DNA from: Planotetraspora thailandica
GTDB taxonomy: Bacteria; Actinomycetota; Actinomycetes; Streptosporangiales; Streptosporangiaceae
NCBI RefSeq assembly: GCF_016863335.1
Contig: NZ_BOOR01000006.1
Coordinates: 159,228-223,227 of the forward strand
Direction of reading: 5' to 3'
Length of the DNA stretch: 64,000 bases
The notes under the pieces are model-generated. The model was not told where the DNA came from and did not search any database. It saw nothing but the letters and a program-made list of their open reading frames with translations. Both the position numbers and the translations under genes were made by a program. This document shows, piece after piece, positions 50,417 through 57,634 of this stretch (position 1 is its first letter; every line of letters starts with the position of its first letter).

Positions 50417-50959
50417 ATGACCATGGAAGACGGCATTTCAAAGTCCCCCGGTTACTGCGGGGATACCGACGGCGACTACGACGTTCTCCAGTGGGACACG
50501 CGGGAGGATTGTGAGGTCCGGCAGATCCTCGACCGGATCGCCGACAAATGGTCGCTACTGGTCATCGCCCTGCTCGATCAGCGCAGCCTGCGCTTCACCG
50601 AGCTGCGCCGCAGGATCGACGGGATCAGCCAGCGGATGCTCGCCCGAACCCTGCGCCACCTTGAGCGCGACGGCCTGGTGAGCCGCACCGTGTATCCGAC
50701 CGTGCCACCGCGCGTGGACTACGAGCTCACGCCCCTGGGCGCGACCCTGCACCACACCATCCGCGCACTGGTCACGTGGACCGAGGAGCACCAGAACCAG
50801 ATCGCTTTCGCCCGCGCGGCGTACGACGCCCGTGTGGCGGTCGAGCAGGAGACCGCGGACAGGGAGGCAGCGGAGCGGGAGGCCATCGCCCGAGACGTCC
50901 TCGCGGCAGGCGCCGGCCGCGTCGCGCGGATGCCGTCGGAGAGCCGCCGTCCACGGTGA
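50417..50959 (+). CDS. HxlR-family transcriptional regulator
   Basis: 180 aa. The winged-helix domain is clear: VRQILDRIADKWSLLVIALL, RFTELRRRIDGISQRMLART and RDGLVSRTVYPTVPPRVDYE. Two cysteines near the N-terminus (YCGDTDG and EDCEVRQ) could sense thiol-reactive compounds, as in related redox-responsive members. ATG at 50417 or 50423 (MTME) are both usable. It likely represses the divergent DHA2 exporter operon and itself. The Glu/Ala-rich C-terminal extension is longer than usual. Confidence 0.9.
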   Translation: MTMEDGISKSPGYCGDTDGDYDVLQWDTREDCEVRQILDRIADKWSLLVIALLDQRSLRFTELRRRIDGISQRMLARTLRHLERDGLVSRTVYPTVPPRVDYELTPLGATLHHTIRALVTWTEEHQNQIAFARAAYDARVAVEQETADREAAEREAIARDVLAAGAGRVARMPSESRRPR

Positions 50960-51069
50960 CGTACGGCCGCATATTCAGCTGATCGAGCGGGCGCGATCTG
51001 AGGTGGTGTACACCGGACAGCATGTACATCCTGCGCGGCACTGACACCCACGCCGCATAACCCACCAAC

Positions 51070-51104
51070 GAGCCCTGCCAGAGCCTCCAGGCATGGCAGG
51101 GCTC
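51070..51104. terminator. Hairpin, possible terminator
   Basis: GAGCCCTGCCA (51070-51080) and TGGCAGGGCTC (51094-51104) form a perfect 11-bp stem 110 bp after the HxlR stop. The 216-bp gap to the integrase fragment holds nothing else that I recognise. Confidence 0.55.
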
Positions 51105-51175
51105 TGCTGTTCACTGCCAGTTCGTAACCGCCCGAAAGTGGCGGTCTAACCGAATGACTCAGGTGTGACCCACAC

Positions 51176-51469
51176 GTGTCTCACGATCAGCAAAGGCTTG
51201 CCCGTGCGGGACGCCCGATCGAGGCGCGCGTTGACTTGGAGGAGCGGAAGGAACTTCTCCAACTGGCCGAAGTCGAGAAGGACGCCCGCGTGCATTACGC
51301 GTGGCACACGGCCGCGACGCTTCTCCTGGAACAGGGCGTTGACATGAGAGTCGTTCGGGTGATCTTGGGTCACTCCCAGCTCACCACAACGAAGCGCTAC
51401 ACCCACGTCACGGAGAATCTGGCCGGCGACGCGGTGGCGAGGATGGGCCGCCCACTGTGGGACAACTGA
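51176..51469 (+). pseudogene. Tyrosine recombinase (phage-type integrase) C-terminal fragment
   Basis: About 97 residues, only the end of an integrase. [20 protein letters not shown] carries part of the R-box region (the H-x-x-R is changed to YAWHTAA, where active enzymes have D-x-R-H-T-A-A). [15 protein letters not shown] holds the late His and the catalytic Tyr. No N-terminal or core-binding domain precedes it. It ends 75 bp before the left 44-bp att-like repeat, the distance expected of an integrase gene next to its attachment site. Confidence 0.82.
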
Positions 51470-51492
51470 ACAATTGCAACCAGAAATGCAAC

Positions 51493-51533
51493 TGGGCAGG
51501 CTTCCAAACGATCATTATTTGGGAGTCTGCCCA
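51493..51533. terminator. Hairpin after integrase fragment
   Basis: TGGGCAGGCTTCCAAA and TTTGGGAGTCTGCCCA pair over 16 bp with two mismatches or wobbles around a 9-base loop, 24 bp after the integrase fragment stop and just before the att-like repeat. Confidence 0.55.
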
Positions 51534-51543
51534 GGTCATTAGG

Positions 51544-51587
51544 GGTGGGGCGCCAGGGACTCGAACCCTGAACCTACGGATTAAAAG
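51544..51587. repeat. att-like direct repeat, left copy (3' half of tRNA-Lys)
   Basis: 44 bp identical to 53685-53728, covering the 3' half of the tRNA-Lys gene from the anticodon loop to the discriminator. Identity stops sharply after ATTAAAAG. This is what remains when a tRNA-targeting element integrates and rebuilds the gene end. Together the copies bound a 2.1-kb segment. Confidence 0.85.
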
Positions 51588-51671
51588 AAGGCGACGTGAT
51601 CGACGTAGACGCCCTTGACCTGGGCGGGAAGCGTTTCCGGACACCCGCCAAAGTTCGGGATTGCTCGCCCC

Positions 51672-51694
51672 CTTGGCTGTAGTCGTGGCTGTAC
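51672..51694 (+). repeat. Internal direct repeat near left att (arm-site candidate)
   Basis: CTTGGCTGTAG and CGTGGCTGTAC separated by one base. The same pair, separated by two bases, occurs at 53623-53646 near the other end of the element. Repeated sites inside each end resemble integrase arm-type binding sites; that role is inferred. Confidence 0.45.
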
Positions 51695-51936
51695 AGCCAG
51701 GGTTCCTGCGTGAGAGACCTTCTATTTACAAGGTTCCCAAACGATCTCCAGCGGCGTTCAAGTCTGCTCGTCGACACCGCGGCCGTTCAGACCCGTACGA
51801 CTCGATCCGGCGTCGTCCGCTCCGGTGGCTCCCAGGGTGGCTCCCAAGTATGCGGTCGACATCCTTACGGCGATGGGGGGACGATGCGAGCGACCTGCGC
51901 TGGATGGGGATGGAGCCCGGCCGGTACCGTCCCCTC

Positions 51937-52293
51937 ATGAGTCAGAGCGGATCTCAGGCCGCCGCGTTCTTCCGCGACGTGGTCGTCCACAGGAAGGTTT
52001 GGACAGTTCGCGACTCGGCTGGGTACCCGGCACCGCTGACGTCAGATGGCCGGAGAAGCATGCCATTCTGGTCGTCCCTTTCCAGGGCGAAGAAGATCAT
52101 TGGGACGGTTGCCGCGTACTCGGGGTTCGAGCCGGTGGAGATTCCGCTCGACGTCTGGCTCGGCAAATGGCTGCCCGACCTTAGCGAGGACGAGACCCTG
52201 ATAGGGGTCAACTGGTCCGGTGCTCGGGCAGTGGGTTGGGATTTAGAGGTACAGCAGGTGATTGCCAGAATTTCCGCAGTCGGCGGAGCGTAA
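51937..52293 (+). CDS. DUF2750 domain protein
   Basis: 118 aa. SGSQAAAFFRDVVVHRKVWT, then PFWSSLSRAKKIIGTVAAYS and LIGVNWSGARAVGWDLEVQQ, match the DUF2750 pattern as I know it. The frame is open upstream to 51661 but the match starts at the ATG at 51937. It lies inside the 2.1-kb segment bounded by att-like repeats and is probably cargo of the former element. DUF2750 proteins often accompany immunity-type or contact-dependent genes, but no partner toxin is seen here. Function is unknown. Confidence 0.75.
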   Translation: MSQSGSQAAAFFRDVVVHRKVWTVRDSAGYPAPLTSDGRRSMPFWSSLSRAKKIIGTVAAYSGFEPVEIPLDVWLGKWLPDLSEDETLIGVNWSGARAVGWDLEVQQVIARISAVGGA

Positions 52294-52482
52294 GGCCACC
52301 AGTTTGGAAGGTTTCGGTACGCGATCGGCTAGCCTGCTGCGACGCTGGTCACGCGCCTAATCGTTTCGCTCATGGCTTTCCGTGGCTTGCCATGAGTCAC
52401 CGTGCTGACGGGCACGCGACGGGCACGGGCAAGAAGCGCCGGTCCGGGTAGCTGTCGAGGTGGAATCGATAAGGTGAGGTCC

Positions 52483-52968
52483 ATGGATTCCCGAGCCGAT
52501 CCGGACGGCGGCGATGGTCACAGTAGCCCGCGTGACGTGTTTCTCCGCCTGGTGAATGGGGTCTGCGAAGGGCCGTACGAAAATTTGGCCGACCTCTATG
52601 CCGAACAGACCCATGTCACCCACCCGTTTCACCCGCTCAACCCGCCGCCGCTGCTGAGCCGTAGCGAACTGCACGAGCACTTCACCGCGCCGCCGCCGTT
52701 TGCCCGGACGCTGAACCGTAAGCCGGTCAACATCATCATCCACGACACCGCTGATCCGGAGGTGATCGTCGCCGAGTTCGCTTACCAGGGGCACGTGGAC
52801 GAGACAGGAGAGGCGTTCACCGTGCCCTGTGTCTTCGTTCTCCGTATTCGCGACGGGCTCATCGTCGAGTCTCGCGATTACATCGATCACATTGCCAGCG
52901 CACGGGCATGGGGCCAGCTCGAAAGCCTCCTGACCGCGCTGCGCCCATCGAGCGACGTCGACCGCTGA
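52483..52968 (+). CDS. SnoaL-like (NTF2-fold) protein
   Basis: About 161 aa from ATG 52483 (GTG 52474 is an alternative). An NTF2-like fold is suggested by FLRLVNGVCEGPYENLADLY, then SRSELHEHFTAPPPFARTLN and FVLRIRDGLIVESRDYIDHI, the last being the usual end of SnoaL-type domains. It could be a small isomerase or hydrolase or a ligand-binding protein. It lies in the att-bounded segment, 190 bp after the DUF2750 gene, on the same strand. Confidence 0.75.
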   Translation: MDSRADPDGGDGHSSPRDVFLRLVNGVCEGPYENLADLYAEQTHVTHPFHPLNPPPLLSRSELHEHFTAPPPFARTLNRKPVNIIIHDTADPEVIVAEFAYQGHVDETGEAFTVPCVFVLRIRDGLIVESRDYIDHIASARAWGQLESLLTALRPSSDVDR

Positions 52969-53106
52969 AAGGCAGTTGCTGGTGATCGCGGGATCGCGCG
53001 CTTGGTCTCCGATCGAACCAGACGCTGGCCGAGGTCGGGGCCTCCCCCCGAGGTGTGGACACCTTGAGTGCCAGATCATGGGGATCTGGAGAGCAAGGAG
53101 TTCCTA

Positions 53107-53224
53107 GTGGCGATGAAGCCCTATCCGCCGGAGTTCAAGGCGGATGCGGTCGCGTTGTATCTATCGGATCCGGGGCGGACGTATGCGTCGGTGGCCCGGG
53201 ATCTGGGTGTCAATGTCGAGACGT
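53107..53224 (+). pseudogene. IS3-family transposase OrfA N-terminal fragment
   Basis: About 39 residues, VAMKPYPPEFKADAVALYLS then DPGRTYASVARDLGVNVET, which is the helix-turn-helix start of an IS3/IS911-type OrfA. The homology stops abruptly and is joined directly to integrase sequence. No OrfB and no terminal repeats were seen, so this is a broken insertion. Confidence 0.75.
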
Positions 53225-53225
53225 C

Positions 53226-53576
53226 GCTCTCCGTAAGCACAGGCGGGCACAGGCCGTCGAGAAGCTGGCGTCGGGGGAGAGGTGGAAGGATCACGGGCTC
53301 GTCTTCGCCTCGACTATCGGCACGCCTATCGAACCGGGCAACCGCAGCACACGCTGGCGTGCGGCCCGTGCGAAGGCGGGGCTCGACTGGCTGAGGCTCC
53401 ACGATCTCCGTCACGCGTGCGCCTCGTACCTCCTCGCGTGCGGTGCCTCGCCGCGGACGGTCATGAAGACGCTCGGGCATAGCCAAATCGCGTTGACCAT
53501 GAACACCTATACGCATGTACTTCCCGACATCGAACGGGCAGCGGTTGACGCGGTGGCCAAGAAGCTCTTCGGATGA
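53226..53576 (+). pseudogene. Tyrosine recombinase C-terminal fragment beside tRNA-Lys
   Basis: About 116 residues of a phage-type integrase. VEKLASGERWKDHGLVFAST is followed by RLHDLRHACASYLLACGASP with the second catalytic Arg, LGHSQIALTMNTYTHVLPDI with His and Tyr, and a normal end at KKLFG. The N-terminal two thirds are missing, replaced by IS3 OrfA sequence. It ends 109 bp from the right att-like repeat, so it was probably this element's own integrase. Confidence 0.82.
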
Positions 53577-53590
53577 CGCGAGCACGAGTA

Positions 53591-53622
53591 AGGGCCGGAC
53601 TCCTGAACGGAGTGCCGGCCCT
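53591..53622. terminator. Hairpin after integrase fragment
   Basis: AGGGCCGG-ACTCC pairs with GGAGT-GCCGGCCCT with one bulged base, 15 bp beyond the integrase stop. Confidence 0.6.
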
Positions 53623-53646
53623 CTTGGCTGTAGAACGTGGCTGTAC
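53623..53646 (+). repeat. Internal direct repeat near right att (arm-site candidate)
   Basis: CTTGGCTGTAG and CGTGGCTGTAC with a two-base spacer; second occurrence of the pair at 51672-51694, lying 39 bp from the right att-like repeat. Confidence 0.45.
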
Positions 53647-53684
53647 TGGCATACCGAGTAAGATCAATAAAGAGTATTCATGCA

Positions 53685-53728
53685 GGTGGGGCGCCAGGGA
53701 CTCGAACCCTGAACCTACGGATTAAAAG
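53685..53728. repeat. att-like direct repeat, right copy (inside tRNA-Lys)
   Basis: 44 bp identical to 51544-51587. This copy is part of the intact tRNA-Lys gene. Confidence 0.85.
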
Positions 53729-53758
53729 TCCGCAGCTCTGCCATTGAGCTAGCACCCC
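53687..53758 (-). tRNA. tRNA-Lys (anticodon UUU)
   Basis: On the minus strand the gene begins GGGGTGC and ends GCGCCCC plus discriminator A. The acceptor pairs throughout with one T-G wobble. The D-arm is AGCTCAATGGCAGAGCT, the anticodon loop ACTTTTAAT with TTT, and the T-arm GGTTCGAGTCC. CCA is not encoded. Its 3' half is duplicated at 51544-51587. Confidence 0.93.
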
Positions 53759-53858
53759 TCGCTAGATGCAGCGTACAAAGATTACCGCCACTTCTGCGAC
53801 GAGGTTTACCGGGCGATCACGATAGCCGGTAACCGCCGCGGGTGACACCCCGAGCTGG

Positions 53859-55016
53859 TCACCGATAGGCCGCGATCCCGGTGAGCGCCTCGCCCAGCAC
53901 CAGCGTGTGGATCTCCTGGGTGCCCTCGTAGGTGAGCACGGATTCCAGGTTGTTCATGTGCCGGATGACCGGATACTCCAAGGTCACACCGTTGGCCCCG
54001 AGCACGGACCGTGCCTGCCGGGCGATGTCCAGCGCGGCCCGCACGTTGGCCAGCTTCCCGAAGCTGACCTGCTGCGGCCTCAGCTGTCCCGCTTCTTTCA
54101 GCCGTCCCAGGTGGAGGGCGGTGAGCCCGGCGTGGCCCAGCGAGACGGCCATCCAGGCCAGCTTCTCCTGGGTGAGCTGGAACGCCCCGATCGGCTTGCC
54201 GAACTGCACCCGCGTCGTCGCGTAGTCGACGGCCGCCTCCAGGCAGGCCCGGGCGGCGCCGACGACGCCCCAGACGATGCCGAACCGCGCCTCGGAAAGG
54301 CACGAGAGCGGCCCCTTCAGGCCGGTTACCCCGGGCAGCACGGCCGAGGCGGGCAACCGTACGTCGTCGAAGTAGAGCGAGGAGGTGACCGACGCCCTCA
54401 GCGACATCTTGCGGTGGATCTCCGGGGCGGAGAACCCCGGCGTGGAGGTCGGGACGACGAACCCGCGGATGCCCGCGTCGGTCTGCGCCCACACGACGGC
54501 CACATCGGCGATCGAGCCGTTGGTGATCCACATCTTGGAGCCGTTGAGGATCCAGTCACCCGAAGGGTCCTGCTTGGCGTGGGTGCGCATCCCGGCGGGG
54601 TCGGAGCCGTGGTCGGGCTCGGTCAGGCCGAAGCACCCGATGGCCTGTCCGGAGGCCATCGCCGGCAGCCATTCCTGCTTCTGCTCCTCCGAGCCGTACT
54701 TCCAGATCGGGAACATGGCCAGCGAGCCCTGCACGGAGACGAAGGACCGCAGACCCGAGTCGCCGGCCTCGAGTTCGCGGCAGGCCACGCCGTACGAGAC
54801 GGCGTCGAGCCCGGCGCAGCCGTACCCCTCGAGGTGCATGCCGAGCATGCCGAGCTCTCCCAGGGTCGGCGCGATGTCGCGCGCGGGGAAGGCGGCGTTT
54901 TCGAACCAGTCCGCCACATGCGGCAGGACCTGGTCGGAGACGAATCCCTTGGCGGCGTCCCGGACCAGCCGCTGTTCGGGCGTGAGCTGATCGTCGAGCT
55001 TGAGGAGATCGTCCAT
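53859..55016 (-). CDS. Acyl-CoA dehydrogenase, glutaryl-CoA dehydrogenase-like
   Basis: 385 aa flavoenzyme. The N-terminal domain has LTPEQRLVRDAAKGFVSDQV. The FAD/substrate region is AIGCFGLTEPDHGSDPAGMR and GSKMWITNGSIADVAVVWAQ. The C-terminal domain has TRVQFGKPIGAFQLTQEKLA and the catalytic Glu in LTYEGTQEIHTLVLG. The position of that Glu and the TEPDHGSDP motif are those of GcdH-type enzymes, which oxidise and decarboxylate glutaryl-CoA. The Arg expected for glutarate binding was not checked. It is a monocistronic gene next to tRNA-Lys. Confidence 0.9.
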   Translation of the reverse strand: MDDLLKLDDQLTPEQRLVRDAAKGFVSDQVLPHVADWFENAAFPARDIAPTLGELGMLGMHLEGYGCAGLDAVSYGVACRELEAGDSGLRSFVSVQGSLAMFPIWKYGSEEQKQEWLPAMASGQAIGCFGLTEPDHGSDPAGMRTHAKQDPSGDWILNGSKMWITNGSIADVAVVWAQTDAGIRGFVVPTSTPGFSAPEIHRKMSLRASVTSSLYFDDVRLPASAVLPGVTGLKGPLSCLSEARFGIVWGVVGAARACLEAAVDYATTRVQFGKPIGAFQLTQEKLAWMAVSLGHAGLTALHLGRLKEAGQLRPQQVSFGKLANVRAALDIARQARSVLGANGVTLEYPVIRHMNNLESVLTYEGTQEIHTLVLGEALTGIAAYR

Positions 55017-55101
55017 ACGGCCAGATTATCCGGGCGCGGTAGGGGTTGGGCCAGGGGGAATCCCTATGTGCGTAAGCCAGTTCAAAGGGCACTCTGGTGG
55101 C

Positions 55102-55566
55102 ATGGACGAGATGAACACCAACGGCCCGGTCAAACAGCTCCGCCGTACCAGAAACGGCAGGATCATCGCGGGCGTCTGCTCCGGCGTGGGGGAGTACATC
55201 GGGGTCGACCCGAACATCCTCCGCGTGGCGCTCGCCGTCGCGACCTTCTTCGGCGGCCTCGGCGTCGGCATCTACGCCGTGGCGTGGATCCTGGTCCCCG
55301 AGGAAGGCAAGACGGGATCCATCGCCCAGGACCTCATCGACAAGAACAAGGACGGGCGCGTCTGGCAGGACGCCAAGGCCAAGTGGGACCAGGCCCAGGC
55401 CGGCTGGACGCGCTCCACGCAGAGCCAGGGCCCCGCCCACCAGCCGCCCGCCCCGCCGCAGGCCGACGGCCACTACTCCTACAGCCAGCACCCGTACGGC
55501 GGGCAGGCCACGGCCGCCTCCGAAGCCGGCGAGACGCCGAGGCGCGACGACACGACCAACGGCTGA
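55102..55566 (+). CDS. PspC domain membrane protein
   Basis: 154 aa. Residues about 10-70 are the PspC domain: LRRTRNGRIIAGVCSGVGEY, IGVDPNILRVALAVATFFGG, then a helix GVGIYAVAWILVPEE. The rest is soluble and Gln/Pro/Ser-rich. PspC-like proteins sense or protect against envelope stress. ATG at 55102 is chosen by domain start; upstream the frame is open but overlaps the dehydrogenase start region. It converges on an MFS gene two bases from its stop. Confidence 0.88.
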   Translation: MDEMNTNGPVKQLRRTRNGRIIAGVCSGVGEYIGVDPNILRVALAVATFFGGLGVGIYAVAWILVPEEGKTGSIAQDLIDKNKDGRVWQDAKAKWDQAQAGWTRSTQSQGPAHQPPAPPQADGHYSYSQHPYGGQATAASEAGETPRRDDTTNG

Positions 55567-55568
55567 CC

Positions 55569-56852
55569 TCAGGTCGTGGCCCGGACCTTGGCGATTATCT
55601 CCGAACGTGATTCGGCCCAGAGCAGGGTCAGCACGACCGCGACGGCGAGCCCCGCCGCCCCGGCCAGCGCGACCACCGGCTCTGGGCCGATCTGCTGAGC
55701 GATCGCCCCACCGGCGAGGATGCCGAGCCCCTGGGCGGCCAGCAGCCCCGACTGCACGAGCCCGAACGCCTGCCCCCGGCCCGCGGGCGGAACGCACTGA
55801 ACGAAGGCCGCGTTCGCGGCGAGCTGGTAGGCGCCCCCGACCCCGGACAACGCCCAGAGCGCCAGCACGGCCTCCAGCGGCGGCCTCATCAGGCAGGCGA
55901 TCAGCGGCGCGCAGGTCAGCATCGCCATCCACCCCATCGAGCGCAGGCGGCCGGACGGGGTGACGAACCTGCCGAACAAGAACGCGCCGATCACCGTTCC
56001 CGTCGGCGTCGCCGCCATCAACAACCCTGTGATCACCGGTACGGGCAGTGTGCCGTCGTCGAGCCTTTCCGCGTACGGCACGGCGATGCCCTCGGGCAGC
56101 ACGTAGAAGCCGCACAACCACGCGAAGAGCACGAGGGTGCGCAGCCGGCGATCGCCGAAGACGAGCCGGGCGCCTGCCCTCGTCATCGCCCACACCGACG
56201 GCTTGTCGCCTTCGGAATGCGACGACGGGCGACGTCGTACCCCGGCGACGATCACCAGGGCGGACCCGAGGAAGGTCGCCGAATCCAGTGCCAGGGCGCG
56301 GTACGGCCCGAGCCCGGCGATGAGCGCCCCGCCCGCCGCGAAGCCGAGCATCTGCACGGCCTGATTGGTCACGTTCTGGATGGCCGACCCGACCACGTAT
56401 CGGTCACCTTCGAGCACCTCGGGCATCAGCGCGGCACGGGCCGCGGAGAACGGCGCGCCGAGCAGCACGACGCAGAACACGAGCACGCACAACACCGCGA
56501 ACGGCATGCCGGGCACGGCCATCGTGGCCAGCAGGAGCGCGCGGAGGAGGTCGCAGAAGAGCATGACCCTTCTGCGGGGATAGCGGTCGGCCAGTCCGGC
56601 CAGGAGCGGCCCGCCGAGGATGGGCGGGAGGTAGGTCAGCGCGTAGACGGCGGCGGTCGCGAGCGCCGACTGGGTGCGGTTGTAGACGAGGACGGCAAGG
56701 GCGACCGAGGCGAGCTGATCGCCCAGGAGCGACATCGCCTGGCCGAGCCACAGGGCGCGGAACTCCCTGACCGCGATGACTTCGCGGTAGGTGGCGCTGA
56801 CCTCGGGGGGGCGACGGTGCCTTCCGGATAGCCTGCCGGGGTTCGTCGCCAA
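55569..56852 (-). CDS. MFS transporter
   Basis: 427 aa with 11-12 helices. The N-terminus FRALWLGQAMSLLGDQLASV and motif A GLADRYPRRRVMLFCDLLRA are typical of the MFS_3/enterobactin-exporter-like group. The middle has PFSAARAALMPEVLEGDRYV, a stretch commonly found in that group. It is probably a drug or siderophore-type exporter. No linked substrate gene is seen. Confidence 0.88.
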   Translation of the reverse strand: MATNPGRLSGRHRRPPEVSATYREVIAVREFRALWLGQAMSLLGDQLASVALAVLVYNRTQSALATAAVYALTYLPPILGGPLLAGLADRYPRRRVMLFCDLLRALLLATMAVPGMPFAVLCVLVFCVVLLGAPFSAARAALMPEVLEGDRYVVGSAIQNVTNQAVQMLGFAAGGALIAGLGPYRALALDSATFLGSALVIVAGVRRRPSSHSEGDKPSVWAMTRAGARLVFGDRRLRTLVLFAWLCGFYVLPEGIAVPYAERLDDGTLPVPVITGLLMAATPTGTVIGAFLFGRFVTPSGRLRSMGWMAMLTCAPLIACLMRPPLEAVLALWALSGVGGAYQLAANAAFVQCVPPAGRGQAFGLVQSGLLAAQGLGILAGGAIAQQIGPEPVVALAGAAGLAVAVVLTLLWAESRSEIIAKVRATT

Positions 56853-57013
56853 ATGTCACTCCGATGAGCTCGCCGAGAGGGCCGCACCGTCCTGAACCGC
56901 GCCTTGCCGTTCCGCGTGCCCAGACGTCACCTCGGCCGAGACCACGCCTGACAGAACGTGGTCAACATGTTACCTACAGTGCCCGGGTGTTTCGACCCCC
57001 TGTGACTCCGCGA

Positions 57014-57355
57014 TTACCAACCGAGTTCATGAAGTCTGTCGTCATCGATGCCGAAATGGTGGGCGATCTCGTGGACGACGGTGATCCGCACCTCTTCGAC
57101 CACGTCCGCTTCCGTTTCGCAGATCTCGAGCGTCGGGTTGCGGTAGATCTCGATCCGGTCGGGCAGCACGCCCGAGTACCACTCGCCGCGTTCGGTGAGG
57201 GGAATGCCGGTGTAGAGCCCGAGAAGGCCCGGCTCGGGCGGATCGTCGACGACGACCACCACCACGTTGTCCATGACTTTGGCCAGCTTCGGCGGGATCG
57301 TGTCCAGTGCGGCGGCCACGAGCTCCTCGAACTTGTCAGGAGGGACGTCGATCAC
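57014..57355 (-). CDS. Zincin-like metallopeptidase family protein (DUF1025/PF06262)
   Basis: 113 aa. The zinc site HEIAHHFGIDDDRLHELGW gives H-E-x-x-H with a third ligand downstream (Asp/His), as in the minimal zincins of this family. VVVVVDDPPEPGLLGLYTGI and GEWYSGVLPDRIEIYRNPTL are characteristic. Proteins of this type are widespread in actinobacteria and their substrates are unknown. Length is normal. It stands alone. Confidence 0.88.
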   Translation of the reverse strand: MIDVPPDKFEELVAAALDTIPPKLAKVMDNVVVVVVDDPPEPGLLGLYTGIPLTERGEWYSGVLPDRIEIYRNPTLEICETEADVVEEVRITVVHEIAHHFGIDDDRLHELGW

Positions 57356-57634
57356 GACCCCATGGTGTCACCGTAAGGTCGCCGTCCGATACCGCCGCAC
57401 GGTGAACGGCATGCGCTCCGCGGCGGCGGGAAGCGCGGCGTTCCTGTTCTGGTTGTGCCTCCAAGGGGAACGGCCGGGTTTCGTGCTTGAGGACCGAGCC
57501 GGGTGGGAACGGGGAGTCGGAGACCGGTCGCAGCCCCAGGAGGCCCCAGAAATCCCCGCCCGCATCCCCATCCCCCGCACCACGACCATTCAGACCGGCG
57601 CGCCCAGCGGCCGATTCGGGTAGGCAGGAAGGAC

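Noticed and set aside
53055..53225. N-terminus of the integrase frame next to tRNA-Lys
   Set aside because: Its first 57 codons are an out-of-frame reading of IS3 OrfA sequence, not integrase, so only the part from about 53226 is called.
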